Source: Anodontia alba
Lineage: Eukaryota > Mollusca > Bivalvia > Lucinida > Lucinidae
NCBI GenBank assembly: GCA_964016985.1
Contig: OZ024835.1
Span: forward strand, 61,282,714-61,346,713
Direction: 5' to 3'
DNA length: 64,000 nt
The translations under genes were made by a program, and so were the position numbers. Of this stretch, positions 1 through 12,500 are shown in pieces (positions within the stretch are counted from its first letter, which is position 1; every line of letters starts with the position of its first letter). The notes under the pieces are model-generated. The model saw nothing but the letters and a program-made list of their open reading frames with translations. It did not search any database and was not told the DNA's origin.

Positions 1-224
1 AAATTTTCAGATAAAAAACTCTGATATTTTTTATATTTCTGCTAAAAACATAGATTGTGGGTACTCGTTAGAACCGCCTCGCCTAGGCGGTTCTAACGAG
101 TACCCACAATCTATGTTTTTAAGCAGAAATAAGAATAATAATGTATACCCCTCTAAACCCCAGTTTTACTATATAAAAGTGGGGTTTAAGGGGGTCAAAA
201 TTATATAGGCATGTTTTCGTGATG
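1..224 (+). mobile_element. PalA palindromic MITE, 5' truncated by window edge
   Basis: First of at least 18 copies of one non-autonomous element, here named PalA. Full copies are about 280 bp. They have short terminal inverted repeats (CATYACGAAAACATGCCTAT), two dissimilar arms (L, with a TTCAAATATA start; R, rich in CCCCTTAAACCCC) and a central palindrome of roughly 60 bp per side containing TACTCGTTAGAACCGCCTC. This copy keeps part of L, the core (about 50-118) and R, ending GTTTTCGTGATG. I call + the orientation with L first. No coding capacity. Confidence 0.8.
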
Positions 225-1075
225 ATTCTAGTCATTTGTTTTAAAAAACTCAAATCTTTTCACTTTTTTCCCATAGTAAAAATAAATGCAAATTAAGCAG
301 AAATCTGTAGGGTAGGTAACTTGGAGGCAGATTTTCAACAAGGTTCGCTTGTAAAATTCTTCTGAAATTTTCAAACTATTGTTGCGAAATATCAATAATT
401 CAAATTCAGCAAAGACAAATAAGAAATATTTTCTAAGACAAAAAATCCAAAATATCACTTTACTATACAAAATGCATAAGTCAGACTAATTTTTGGCCGT
501 AAATTTAATTTTAGGGTAAATATTTGAGAACAAAACACAGAAACAGAAAAGACAAATGGTTTCTGATAAGATATGGTCAATCAGAACAAAATATTTTCAT
601 TTTAGATAGGCGCCAAGCAAAAACCGTCTTTCCGAGTGATGTCGAAAGGACAGTAAGTTTGAGATACATGTAAAGTAAATCTTCAGTGACTCGAACACGG
701 ATGACTCGTTACCCTTGCTGATTCGAACTCGCTTTTGAGTCCCTAGGGAATTCTTTCGATAGCTCCAGAAAATAAATATTTATGGATGCGTTTGGGAATT
801 TTCATATTTTGTCATGAAATGCATGTTGTGTGTACTCATTATACTCACCGCATCGAGGCGATTCTTATGAGTACACTCAACATATCATTATTTTATAGGA
901 GATCGAAAAGACATCCCTTAATTATCCCCACTTGCCTTCTGAATTCGCGCTTTGATCGACCCATTTATGCGAGTGGGCTCTTCTACCCCAACTCTTTGGA
1001 CAGGGTTACTTTCTATATAGGTGTGTCTGGTTAGTTTTTATTATTACCATGTTTTATAGGAGGTTTTGAACTTTA
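225..1075. other. Non-coding, degraded MITE material
   Basis: No gene is visible. About 655-1000 resembles the pogo-like family seen at 25.6 kb and 63.5 kb (GATTCGAACTCG and TCCCTAGGGAATTC motifs), with a weak central hairpin at about 828-885 that carries TACTCATTA and GAGGCGATTC. The rest is AT-rich and unassigned. Confidence 0.4.
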
Positions 1076-1144
1076 TGCAAACAGTGTAGACCCTGATCAG
1101 ACGCCGCGTTCTGCGGCGTCTGATCTGGGTCTACATTGTTTGGC
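1076..1144. repeat. H-type hairpin, CTGATCAG core
   Basis: Near-perfect palindrome of about 69 bp. Arms run TGCAAACAGTGTAGACCCTG then ATCAGACGCCGCG, with a two-base loop. Outer stem type I (AAACAGTGTAGAC). It belongs to a family with more than 20 members here that share the CTGATCAGNC core. Confidence 0.8.
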
Positions 1145-1875
1145 AATGTCCCTTTTATGGGACGCTAGGCTTATATGGGTTAACTACCCATGTCTAGAAG
1201 ACATTCCTATGGTCTCAAAGATGTTTCAGTCATCGAAGTTCGTCTGTTATAGCATCTCCGACATTAACATAGATCTGACGCATGGTAAAGAGTAGGCGCA
1301 TGAAGGCCCAATTTTGGCCCCTTTTGTACCTTTATCCAAGCTTGTAAATAAATATAAATGGAAATATGTGTCAGTGCCCTTTGAGGAAAAATACACGAAG
1401 TCAAAGTTCAGACTCAACTGTACAATTCAATATTATTATACCCTCAATATCTGGATACATTATTTCATTGCCATACGTGGCCTAATAATTCAGCAATTTA
1501 AGTCATTAGCTGTTATAAGGACGAACGGGCTGTTGCCGTGGCAGCCACAATTGTTTTCCCTCCACAGGTGTACTTCCTTAGTTTTTATCGCTGTAGATAG
1601 ATCATTTATCAACTGATAAAACTTGACAAATTGTCAAGATATTTATAAAGTAATTAGTGTTTGTAAGATGAACTAAGCTGTTTTATGCTTAGTATTAGGA
1701 TTTCATGAATCTACGGCATATTCCTTTAAATATTCCAGCTAAACTTTGGTTAACGTAGGCGAAGAAAACCAAGATTATCACCTCCATCGAATGAGACAAA
1801 ATGGCGGATTTCATAACATTATAGGGTTTCTTTAGTCTGTATGGTTCCATGACGATTGTCCCTATCGTGTCTATA
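1145..1875. other. Non-coding, nothing recognised
   Basis: No gene-like signal. A short stretch near 1200-1240 (ATGGTCTCAAAGATGTT) resembles the end of the small pogo-like element at 4219-4356. The open frames here lack any recognisable domain. Confidence 0.4.
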
Positions 1876-2177
1876 AATCGGTGGCTCAGTTGGATGCGCC
1901 GTCCGACTGGAGACCAGTAAGTCGCGGGTTCAACCCCCGCCGAGGTCGGCAACATTCTTTCGTGGAGATTGATCATGAAATATTTTCTACGGTCATTCTC
2001 TCCCTTCCGCTGATTCAAGAAGGGCAGTTGTCAGTTTCTGGCGAAAGAATGTGCACAATACTGGTTAACCGCTTAGAGGACTAAGCCTGCCCAGTAAACG
2101 TGCGGTTAGGTAAACTGACCGCGCTCGACATGACTCCATTGGGTTGACTGGGCCGTAAAACCTAAACACAAACAAAT
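1876..2177 (+). mobile_element. tRNA-derived SINE, family S, near full length
   Basis: The head reads as a tRNA-like RNA polymerase III promoter: an A box in GTGGCTCAGTTGGATGCG and a B box in GGGTTCAACCC. A body of about 200 bp follows, ending CTGGGCCGTAAAACCTAAAC and a CAAACAAA tail. Other copies in this window: 12980-13144, 49183-49363, 52030-52207, 53719-53969, 54027-54330, 54954-55256 and 61681-61795. It is not a tRNA gene because the acceptor stem is not closed. Confidence 0.85.
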
Positions 2178-2190
2178 CGCTGGATGAGTG

Positions 2191-2259
2191 GCGAACAATG
2201 AAGACCCTGATCAGACACCGCATCATGCGGTGTCTAATCAGGGTCTACACTGTTTGCCA
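2191..2259. repeat. H-type hairpin with altered inner stem
   Basis: Palindrome with outer stem type I (AACAATGAAGACCCTGATC / GATCAGGGTCTACACTGTTT-like) and inner stem ACACCGCATCATGCGGTGT. Compared with 1076-1144 the inner stem changes on both arms, so pairing is kept. Confidence 0.75.
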
Positions 2260-2634
2260 AGGCCTGTCTGTCCAAATACATAACTACAATGTTAAGATAT
2301 TTTAGTGTTGTTTACTGGTGGTAAGGGCTTGAGCTGTACTTGCAGCAGGTCAGATGGGGTAAGGGGGTGGAGGGGTGAGTGATTGGGGAGGGGAAGGAGG
2401 GGCATGTAATGTCAATATTTCTTGTTTCTGTGCAGTCATCTGCGTATCCCTCATCCACCTCTATTTCTCTCTTTGCTCTTGTAAATCAGCTCTTCTGACT
2501 TTTTTGTCCCTTTCACATGGCGACGTCACAAAATGATCCACAATCGTTGACTTGCCGTAAAAAAAGAACTCAAACAATTGCTGCTTTTTGTTTTCTCTAA
2601 GTACTTTGAAAATCGAATACTGCTTAAGCCGGTG
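2260..2634. other. Non-coding spacer
   Basis: Nothing recognised. It includes a G-rich run near 2350-2400 and a pyrimidine-rich run near 2450-2520. Confidence 0.35.
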
Positions 2635-2920
2635 CATCACGAAAACATGCCTATATAAAATTGACCCCCTTAAACCCCACTTTTATATAGTAAAACTGGG
2701 GTTTATAGGGGTATACATTATTGGCCTTATTTCTGCTCAAAAACATAGATTGTGGGTACTCGTTAGAACCGCCTCGCCTCGCCGAGGCGGTTCTAACGAG
2801 TACTCACAATCTATGTTTTTGAGCAGAAATATGAAAAATATAAAAAAAATTATGTGAAAATTTTCATTTTTTTTGTTGGTAAATTTTTTAGTATATTTGA
2901 ATAGGCTTGTTTTCGTAATG
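2635..2920 (-). mobile_element. PalA MITE
   Basis: Complete copy with the R arm first, from CATCACGAAAACATGCC to GTTTTCGTAATG. The central palindrome at about 2748-2825 is intact. It lies just beyond the 3' end of gene A. Confidence 0.85.
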
Positions 2921-3138
2921 CTAGGTTGGCTTTGCAGCCTCGCAAACTACACTGCTGAATACAAAGAGACTTAATTAAACCGAGTCTCCGAATTTTGTTC
3001 TTTTGTGTATTCTTTGTTTCCAAAGGCAACCGTTTAGATTTTGATACTGACATCCCTTCGATAATTGCAGAGGAAGCTAAGACAATATTCACTAAAATTG
3101 AGTGAAAGATGATTAAAGATGAAGTCAGACAATTTTTG
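2921..3138 (-). other. Probable 3' untranslated region of SLCO gene A
   Basis: Sequence directly after the TAG stop. No clear AATAAA is seen before the PalA copy. Positions about 2935-3035 match a dispersed repeat that recurs near 50340-50460 (shared motif TTTGGAAACAAAGAA), so the 3' UTR has probably absorbed repeat sequence. Confidence 0.4.
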
Positions 3139-3512
3139 CTATAGTTGAGTCGTTTCATTTGTAGTGACATCGGTATTACTACGCGGGATTGTTTCTTTAT
3201 TTACAGTGTCGTATTCTAATTGCTTAACGGACCCATCCACAAAAGTCATATTATTTAGCCCGCTGCCATTTTGATGTAAAGTAGAACCAAAGTTACTTTC
3301 TTCCTCACCTATCGGAGGTTTATATGTGCAAAATGCTACAGAGAATAATATTGTAGACAGACATTTGACTGACATGGCGATTAAAAAGTAGTTCCGGCTA
3401 ACTGCAAAGTTATCGTAAATCCAACAGGAAGAGTTTTCGCCACATTCGGTTTGCCACACGAGGCACGCTGTATCCGTTACTGCACCAAATATCACTGGCC
3501 CGGGAACTGTGC
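3139..3512 (-). CDS. SLCO: SLCO gene A coding exon 11 (terminal)
   Basis: Acceptor CTATTTTAG/GCACAG. Encodes GTVPGPVIFGAVTDTACLVW, CGENSSCWIYDN (classic OATP C-terminal motif), TM12 and a cytoplasmic tail of about 60 residues rich in Asn, Thr and Glu that ends TTNETTQL, then TAG. Confidence 0.93.
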
Positions 3513-6500
3513 CTAAAATAGACAAATATTATCTTTCACAACTAGCTTGGTCTACGCTTTGCATACAATAAATGTTAAAGCTGATTTTAAGTGACGGAAT
3601 AGTCTTGGGTTCTTTACATGCAAATCTTTGCGAAATTGTCCAAATTCCACCATGCAAAAGGTGAATTCGAGAGGTATAACTGAGGTCTCGTCCCGTTGAC
3701 CTCTACAAGGATGACAATCACAATAAAAATGACTACAGCTAATTTCACTTCGTTTTCAGGCTTACTCATCAAAAATAAAATAATTAGTTAAGCATATCAA
3801 AATTTTGTCACGTTGTCCGAAAATGCTATCATTTGCGATCAGCAGTACTAATGCATCCACACACTTTAAAAGTGAAATTGTTAAATATCACGAAAACATA
3901 CCTATATAATTAGGACCCCCTTAAACCCCACTTTTATATAGTAAAATTTTTTATGTGAAAAATTGCCATTTTTTGGTGGTAAAATTTTCAGTGTATTTGA
4001 ATAGGCGTGTTTTCGTAATGATTAATGTATATCCCATAACCTTTGGAATGTGCTGCTATGGTAACCTTTTAGTATATCAGTGCATGTGGCTAAAGGACAC
4101 CTTCTGTGAATGTAGATTTCCAAATAAATATTATTCTATTAAGTGCTATAGCTATTTTCATTAGTTTAGATGTAGGTTAATGAAGCATTATGGATCAGTA
4201 ACGACTCACTTCCGTGTCTGTCTTCAACTCTATATACAGTCGAACCTCAATGGCTCGAATATATTTGGGGCTAGGGAAATTTGTTCAAGATATGGGTAGT
4301 TCAGGCTACTGAGGTCCATGGTCTCAAAGATATTCGAGCCATTGAAGTTAGATTGTGTTTTTTGTTGATGAATGAGAAAAAATATTTTCAATTAAAACAG
4401 TTTTTCTAATTCCGGCTTTAACATAAGAGTCGCGTTTTCCAGTATATCCAGAGAGGATTTGAAGTACAGACAACCCTCTTTATACCGGCACTCGATACAA
4501 CGACAAAATTCGTTATAATGACAATTTCACCGTGACGAAACCTTCGCTTAAGAGGTAATAATTAGTCACGAATTATGCAAATATATTGTATATAATACTT
4601 TTAAGAAACATATTCTTTTGATATTTGTTAGAATCGCCTCATTCTCAACAAATATCCAAAACATATGTTCTGTGAGGAAATAAGATCAAAACAAGACATT
4701 TCTTACATATCAATCTGCCCATTAAGTATTCTGTACAACAGCAAATTCATTTTAATGGCAACGTCTTTGGGAACAAATACTGTCGTTGTGACGAGGGTTT
4801 ACTGTATGTCCAGAGATCAAGTCGTCCAGACGGGATTTCCAGTATGCCCAGAGGGGATTTCCAGTATGTCAAAAGAGGATCATCAGTATGTCCAGAGAGA
4901 ATTTCCAGTATGCAGAGAGGATTTCCAGTATGTCCAGACGGGATTTCAAGTATGTCCGGGGACGACCTTCAGTATGTCCAGAGAGGATGTCCAGTATGTC
5001 CAGAGGGGATTGCCAGTATGTCCAGAGGGGATTTCCAGTATGTCAAGGAGGACCTTCAGTTTGTCCAGAGAGAATTTCCAGTATGTCCAGAGAGGATTTC
5101 CAGTATGTCCAGAGTGGATTTCCAGTATGTCCGGAGAGGACCTTCAGTATGTCCAGAGAGGATTTCCTGTATGTCCAGAGGGGATTTCCAGTATGTCAAG
5201 AGAGGACCTTCAGTATGTCCAGAGAGGATTTCCAGTATGTCCAGAAGGGATTTCCAGTTTGTCCGGAGAGGACCTTCAGTATGTCCAGAGAGGATTTCCA
5301 GTTGTCAAGAGAGGATTTCCGGTTTGTCCTGTATGTACAGAGAGGATTTCCAGTCGTCCAGAGAGGATTTCCAGTAAGTCCAGAGTAGATTTCCAGTATG
5401 TCCAGAGATGATTTCTAGCGTGTTCAGAGAGGAGTAAGTCTTACTCTTTATTGCTTTGTGGTTTATTCTCCGAGGTGATTTGTTTTATGTCTTGCCTTGT
5501 GTTATTTTGTTGTTGTCTTTTTCAGTCCTTTTAGCAATTGCGATTACCTCGCTTGGGGAAGAGAGCATTAGTCTTGGTGCTTTTCGTACGTTTGTTCGAT
5601 TTGTGCTTGTTTGGTTTTGTCTGTTTCCTCTTCCTCTTGGTGTCTGGGAAGGACTGTTTTTGTGATTGTGGCACTTCCTGGACTTTTCTCTTAACCTTTT
5701 TTTTCAGTATGTCCAGAGAGGATTTCCATTATGCCTAGAGAGGATTTCCAGTATGTCCAGAGAGGATTTCCAGTCGTCCAGAGAGGATCCAGTATGTCCA
5801 GAGAGGACTTTCAGAATGTCCAGATAGAATTTCCAGTATGTCAAGAGAGGATTTTCAGTGTGTCCAGAGGGGATTTCCAGTATGTCCGGAGAGGACCTTC
5901 AATATGTCCAGAGAGGATTACCAGTATGTCAAGAGAGGATTTCCAGTATGTTCAGAGAAGTTTTCCGGTATGTCCAGAAGGGATTTCCTGTATGTCCGGA
6001 GACGACCTTCAATATGCCCAGAGAGGATTTCTAGTATGTCCAGTGAGGATTTCCACCAGTCGTCCAGGGAGGAATTCCGGTTTGTCCTGAGAGGATTTCC
6101 AATATGTGCAGAGAGGATTTCCAGTAAATCCAGAGAAGATTTCCAGTATGTCCAGAGAGGACTTCCAGTATGTCCAGAGAGGATTTCTAGCATGTTCAGA
6201 GATGAGTTATTTACTCTTTGTTGCTTTGTAGTTTATTCTACGAGGCGATTTGTTTTATGTATTGCCTTGTGTCATTTTGTTGTTGTGTTTTTCAGTCCTT
6301 TCAGCATTGCGATTACCTCGCTTGGGGAAGAGAGATCTGGTCTTGGTGCTTTTCGTACGTTTGTTCGATTTGCGCTTGTTTGGTTTTGTCTGTTTCCTCT
6401 TCCTCTTGTTGTCTGGGAAGGACTGCGGTTTATGATTGTGGCACTCCCTGGACGTTTTCTTACCCTTTTTTCAGTATGTCAAGAGAGGATTTCCAGTATA

Positions 6501-9500
6501 CCTAGAGAGGATTTCCAGTATGTCCAGAGAGGATTTCCAGTCGTCCAGAGAGGACCCAGTATGTACAGAGAGGACTTTCGGAATATCCAGAGAGGATTTT
6601 CAATACGTCCAGAGAGGATTTTCAATCATCCAGAGAGGATTTCCAGTATGTCCAGAGAGGATTTCCAGTCATCCAGACAGGATTTCCAGTATGTCCAGAG
6701 AGGATTTCCAGTATGTCCAGAGAAGATTTACAGTATGTCCAGAGAGCATTTCCAGTCATCCAGACAGGATTTCCAGTATATCCAGAGAGGATTTCCAGTA
6801 TGTCCAGAGAGGATTTACAGTATGTCCAGAAAGGATTGCCAGTCGTCCAGAGAGGATTTCGTATATATATACGAGGGCAAGTCAATAAGTAACCAGCCTA
6901 TCCAATTTCCGACTGACCGAGACACCCAAGATTTTCATGCCTTGTTTCATACATGTTTTAGGCCTGAGGGCAAAATTGCACTCTTATCGTGTCATTCGCT
7001 CAAAAGATATTGAATGTCAAACATGGCTAGCGATGCAAAAGTAAGCTTTTCGTCAAAAGTTGAGTACCGTGCTGTAATTCGGTACTTGTATTTGAAAGGG
7101 AAAATAGGTCAGGAAATACATTGCGAGTTGACCAGTGTTTATGGGTCTTCTGCACCATCGTATATGCACAAGTTAAATTCTGGGTTGGGGAATTCAAACG
7201 CAGTAGAACGTCTTTAGAAGAGGAAACCAGGTCTGGACGCCCATCAGATGCCACCGATGAAAAATGTGTAACAAAGTACGGGATCTGGTGTACTCTGATA
7301 GGCGAATTAAGGTGGAAGAAATAGCGAATGCATTACACATTTCACATGGTAGCGTTTCAACAACTTTACATGATCGCTTGGGTATGCACAAGCTAAACCC
7401 GTTGGGCCCCAAAATCCCTTAGCGACTAGCAAATGGCAACCAGGGCATCAGTATACAGCGCATTGTTGAAGCGGTTAAGTTCAAAGGAAGATGATTTCTT
7501 TTCACGTCTGGTGACTGTAGGTGAGACCTGGGTCCATTATAACGAGCCAGAGAATAAAGCTCAAAGTCGCCAGAGTATAGGACCGGGCTCTCCGAGGCCA
7601 AAGAAGTTCAAAACACAACCCTCTGCTGGCAAGGTGATGGCAACTGTATTTTGGGATGCACAAGGCGTTATTATGTTGGACTTTCTAGCAAAGAAAAGTA
7701 CATTAACAGTTGCGTATTATGCAAATTTGCTCGACCAACTGAGAACTGTAATCCGTGAAAAACGCCGAGGTAAACTCTCCAAAGGGATTCTGCTCCAACA
7801 GGACAATGCGAGAGTCCACACTTGCAAAATTGCAATGGATGCTGTTGAGCGGAATGGGTACGAGCTAATACCGCACCCCGCCTATTCTCCGGACATAGCT
7901 CTTAGTGACTATTTCCTATTCCCAAACTTGAAAAAGGATATCCGTGGACGTCATTTCCGGTCCAACGAAGAAGTCGTGGTGGCAGCTGAGGAGTGGGTCA
8001 GAGACAAGGACCCTGGCTTCTTCAGTTCTTGGCTGATGGCATTGCAACACCATTGGTCCAAGTGCATCATTCTAGAGGGCAATTACATTGAAAAATAAGA
8101 GATGGATCGCACCCAGAAATATGTTAGGCTGTTTTTTATTGACTCGCCCGCGTATTATTAGATAAGGCGTGGGTACACCTTAGATAGGCATTTTAACGTA
8201 CTTTTCTACGCCCATGGATGTCGAAAATTTTAGAGCTTACCTTTGCGCCAAAAGCACTTTATGAAAGGTTATGGACTAATTATATTATATCATAATAATC
8301 GGATTTTGAATTAACCTGCAGGTACAGGGGCAACATCCACACCAGTGGGCCCCCTTCCAGATAGCTGGCTTGCTGCACGCATGGCAGATCTCACACCAGA
8401 TCTTCAGGAATGTCTATCATGAGGGTTGATGGCCGAGAGCTTCCACTCTCTGCAATCCCTCTCTGTCAGCTGTTTCCATGTCATCTTGGGCCTCCCAGGC
8501 CCACGCTTTCCATCAACTTGTATGTCAAAGGCTGTCTTGACTGCACCATTGGAGCGTTCCACATGTCCATACCATCGGAGTCTTCTCTCCTTCAGAATGG
8601 GGTCCAGATCCTCAATGCCAAGCCGCACAAGTAGCTCATTGGACCTGGTGGTGACAATGTCTTGCGGTCTGACATTGCAGATCTGTCTAATCATTGCCCT
8701 GTCGTTTCGCTGCAGACGCTGGAGGTTGGCTTTGTCAATGGCCAAGTCTCGCTAGCATGGAGCATTGCGCTCCGCACACAAGAGCTGTACACACGGTCAC
8801 GTGTTTTGAAAGAGAGGTGGCGTGAAAAGAGAGCTGGTAGCAGATCCTTGAACTTCTTCCAGGCGGTTTTCACACGTGTTGTGGTTGAAAGATCACAGCC
8901 ACCTGCTGCTGAGAGCATGTCTCCTACGTAGCAAAAGGAAGCTACCACCTCAAGCTTGTCAGGTCCGACCTGGACTTCCTTCTGTGCTCTGCCATCCAAG
9001 GGGCGTGCAGTTCCCTGGCACCGTGTACATCTGTAGTCAGGGTCTTTTTTCAAGTGCTTGAGCCCACTGCATTTTTTGTGCACCCAGTGCTTGCAGCCAT
9101 TGCAGAAGATGATGTTGCTGCACACTCCAGTGCGGCAGACGGCGCATGGAAACTCGCCTGAACTCTGAAGGAGGTCCAGTCCTGTACCGCAGATCATAAT
9201 CTTTGTCTTTCCTGCATTTACTCTCAGTCCTTTCTTCTCCATTGCATAGTTCAACGCTATTTTCCATGAACTGCTCAACGTTATAATAACCAAGTATTAG
9301 CTTTCATAAAAGGCTTGGTCTACGCTTTGAACACTTACTTTGTGTGCTAAGCCTAGATCAAGCTTTTTGTGAAAGCTTGTACTTACCTAGTAAACGAACA
9401 ACCAGCCATTTGATGCCCATGCCGAAAGTGCGATAGTCCTCATGTATACATCTGAAAAGAAAATATTCGTGTAGCATTAAGCGTAAACGTGTTTTCATGC

Positions 9501-12500
9501 ATGCGCAAAACGTGCGGATTCACATTATCCTGTGCATGCACAAATTAACATTCTAGACCTTCGCACTCCAGACATACATTCTGTTTTATCCAATAATTCT
9601 GTTAGCGGAGCGGACAGCGAAGGCCCTGATCAGACTGCGCGGACGCGCAGTCTGATCTGGGCCTTCATTGTCCGCATATGCCCGCAGACACAATTTCGCA
9701 TGGTGCGGCCGATCTGTAAAAGGCACATTTATAATTTACTTTATTTTTGGAGGTTCTTGGCGCTTCATTCTAAATATAATGTCGAATATCTATGTCGCAA
9801 CTGCAGGTGGTTTTCAAGAATCGGAGCTAAAGGCACAAACTAAACATTGCTCAGCCAAGCGTGAAAAGTAGGTCAAGGTCACTAACGGTCGATGGCAGTC
9901 AATGGCAGTCGGCAGTTGCATCAAGGCGGATGTGTGTATGAAGTTTTATTTGCCTAGAAACCTGGTGTTTGAGAAACGGAAAACAGCGCACAGACAGTAC
10001 ATTGTTCAACCAATCGTGGAAAGTAGGTCAAGGCCAACAACGATCGATGGGCAGGGTGCATCATGGCGGATATGTGTATGGCATTTCATTGTCCTAGAAA
10101 CCTGGATCTTTGAAACACGGAGGTAAACTCACAGTCTTAACACTGTTGACGTCAACGCCAACGACGACGCTGGGAAGTGATCCCCATGCCCGTCCTGCTT
10201 GCTGAAGTAGTCGCGACAATAAAAGCCAGGGACTAGTTGTTCAAAGCATCGTTAGCTGAACGAGCTCGTTAATGACAAATTCTTTAACTGTTGTAGCTAA
10301 GGTATTTCATATACATTGATACTCTTGTTGTAAAAATGTGAATAGCTTTTGCAATGCAAAAGCAACTCACATTTTTTTCAGCAAAAATATCAATGTATTT
10401 GTCATATTTCAAGAGAGAAATTTAACGTCATGTTAGCTAACAGCTTTGTTAAGTTTTGAACAACTGGGCCCACATAGTTTGCTCCGATTGACCATATCTT
10501 ATTAAATATTTACGTTAAAATACATTTAACAACCAAAATTGGTCTGACCTATTCAAAATATACTCGAGTATAGTATAAAAGATATCTACGAAGAGACACA
10601 ATCACAGAACATAGCCTATTTGTAAAATTAGCTGATTTTGGGGTCGATTGTTTATAAAAGAGCAACTGAGTACAAACGCCAAAATTTCCTTAAAATAGTG
10701 ATTATTACTGACCAATGTAATCAAAGCGCGCGTTCAGAGACGAACCCCAGATAACGATTATTTTTTTGTTACACTATTCTTGCCGCTGTGACGTCAGGGT
10801 GCATTTTATAGGGAGTATATGTAAAACCTGGACTGGGACATTTGGGACACGGTCAAACAGTGACAAAGATGAGACGCCATAAAACGCGGTGTCTAATCAG
10901 TGTCGCATTGTTTATTTACATTACAGGAAGAGCTGAATGAAACGGTCCTTAGTCCCCGTTCAACGCAATTTTACCAGCCTGCACTCAGAGAAAATCGATC
11001 CACTAGTGCTGTCAGTGCTTTGATTTAGTAATAATAATAACAATAAAAGTAGCAGTAATAGTAATAATAGAAGTTGAAGTAGTAATAACAATGACAGAAG
11101 TAGTAGTATTTATAGTAATTAAATATAAATAATAATAGTAGTAGAAGTAGAAGTAGTGGTGTTAATAATAATAATAATAAGAAGAAGAAGAATAAGACAA
11201 TGATGTACAAATAATTACCTTAACAATGCAGAGATGCTTGATGTTGAAGGCAGGAATGTAAGAAATATAATGAAAAAGAGCATAACTAGAAACAGGTACA
11301 TAAGACCACATCCGGTCTGACACGTGCCAGTCGTTACCATGGAGACGTTGGCTCCCATACTGACATCGACGCAGGAGCAATTTGTAAATGTCTGAAACAC
11401 GAAAAATAAACACAGTCTGGAAGAAAACGAATATCACAGGAAAGAAATTTATTCTAATAGGAAATACAGTCGACTGTCGTTATCTCGACTTCGCTTATCT
11501 CGAATACCCGCTTGTTTTGAAGTGAAAATCTGGTTCCTGTTTAAATTGGAAATCTAACAACAGGTAACAAAATATTGTGGAAAAGAGGAGAAATTGCTAA
11601 GGAGCAATTTCTCCTCTTTTCCACAATATTTTCAATATATCTCCAACTTCAGGAGTCAAATTAGATATTCATTTGTGAAACGTGATTGTTTGATTTATTT
11701 TTTCCTCAAGTGTGCAAATCTGATATGTTGAGGTATTTCAGAGAGCCCCTTTGACTTGGAAATAACGAGAATCGACTGAAAAATCAAACTTCAATAGCTC
11801 GAACATCTTTGGGGCCATGGAAATTTGTTGTAGACATAGGTAGTTCGAGCCACTGAGGTTATTTGTTTTTCTTTTGTTTTAAGAGCCACTGAGGTTTAAT
11901 CACAGCGCCCGGTCTGGAGGCAAACGGAGATAATTTAGGGACGTCCTCCAAATCTTCTAGAGAAATTATGGTATGTTGAGTGTACTCATTAGAATCGCAC
12001 CGATAAGGGCTTACATACAACATACACTTTGTATGATAAAATAAGTAAAATGTTTAAAATATCACTAAATATTTGTTATCTTGAGATATCAGGAGAAATT
12101 CCTAGGGACTCGAAAACGAGTTCGAATCAGCCTCATTGATCATTTGCTGTAGATACCACTTTAGATTCAATAGTTAGGCGCGTTAATCAAAAAAGGGAGT
12201 ATTCTCTGTGAAAAAGCAGTGTCGCACGTTATTAACAGCCGTGCATTAACCGGCGAAAAAACGTGTATTAACAAGGTAATTCACGCGCTGTTAATGCACG
12301 GCTACGCAACTTTCAATATGATCGTACCGGGGCCACATATTTTCTGCCGTTACGAGATGTGTACTGCCCGGCCCTAGAATGAGCATAGTCCGTGGAAATG
12401 GCATTCGCGAGACATCGGTGAAAAGGCGAAACAAAATAGTGCAAGAAATAACGCAAAATGTAGCAAATGTTTTCAGATATTATGCAACAAAAACATTGTT

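Larger units (their letters stand above)
3513..9386 (-). other. Gene A intron 10 (5.9 kb), repeat-filled
   Basis: Holds a PalA deletion derivative (3887-4020), a small pogo-like MITE (4219-4356), a pogo-like MITE (4465-4806), the 22-bp minisatellite complex, a mariner, a PHD-finger non-LTR fragment and a foldback MITE next to the donor. No further exon seen. Confidence 0.75.
9452..11218 (-). other. Gene A intron 9
   Basis: Contains an H-type hairpin (9610-9675), two direct copies of a roughly 110-bp unit near 9865-9985 and 10010-10110 (shared CATTGCTCAGCC/CATTGTTCAACC, GATGTGTGTATG/GATATGTGTATG), a foldback (10226-10471), a degraded H hairpin (10858-10914) and a trinucleotide-rich tract (11025-11205). 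Confidence 0.6.

Noticed and set aside
1877..1955. tRNA gene on + strand
   Set aside because: Identical heads recur at 54.3 and 55.2 kb, each followed by the same body and tail, so this is a SINE head.
4665..7013. Long open frames (up to 391 residues) in the 22-bp repeat region
   Set aside because: Period of 22 bp without stops keeps all + frames open; the three peptides are the same repeat read in different frames. No domain, no splice logic.
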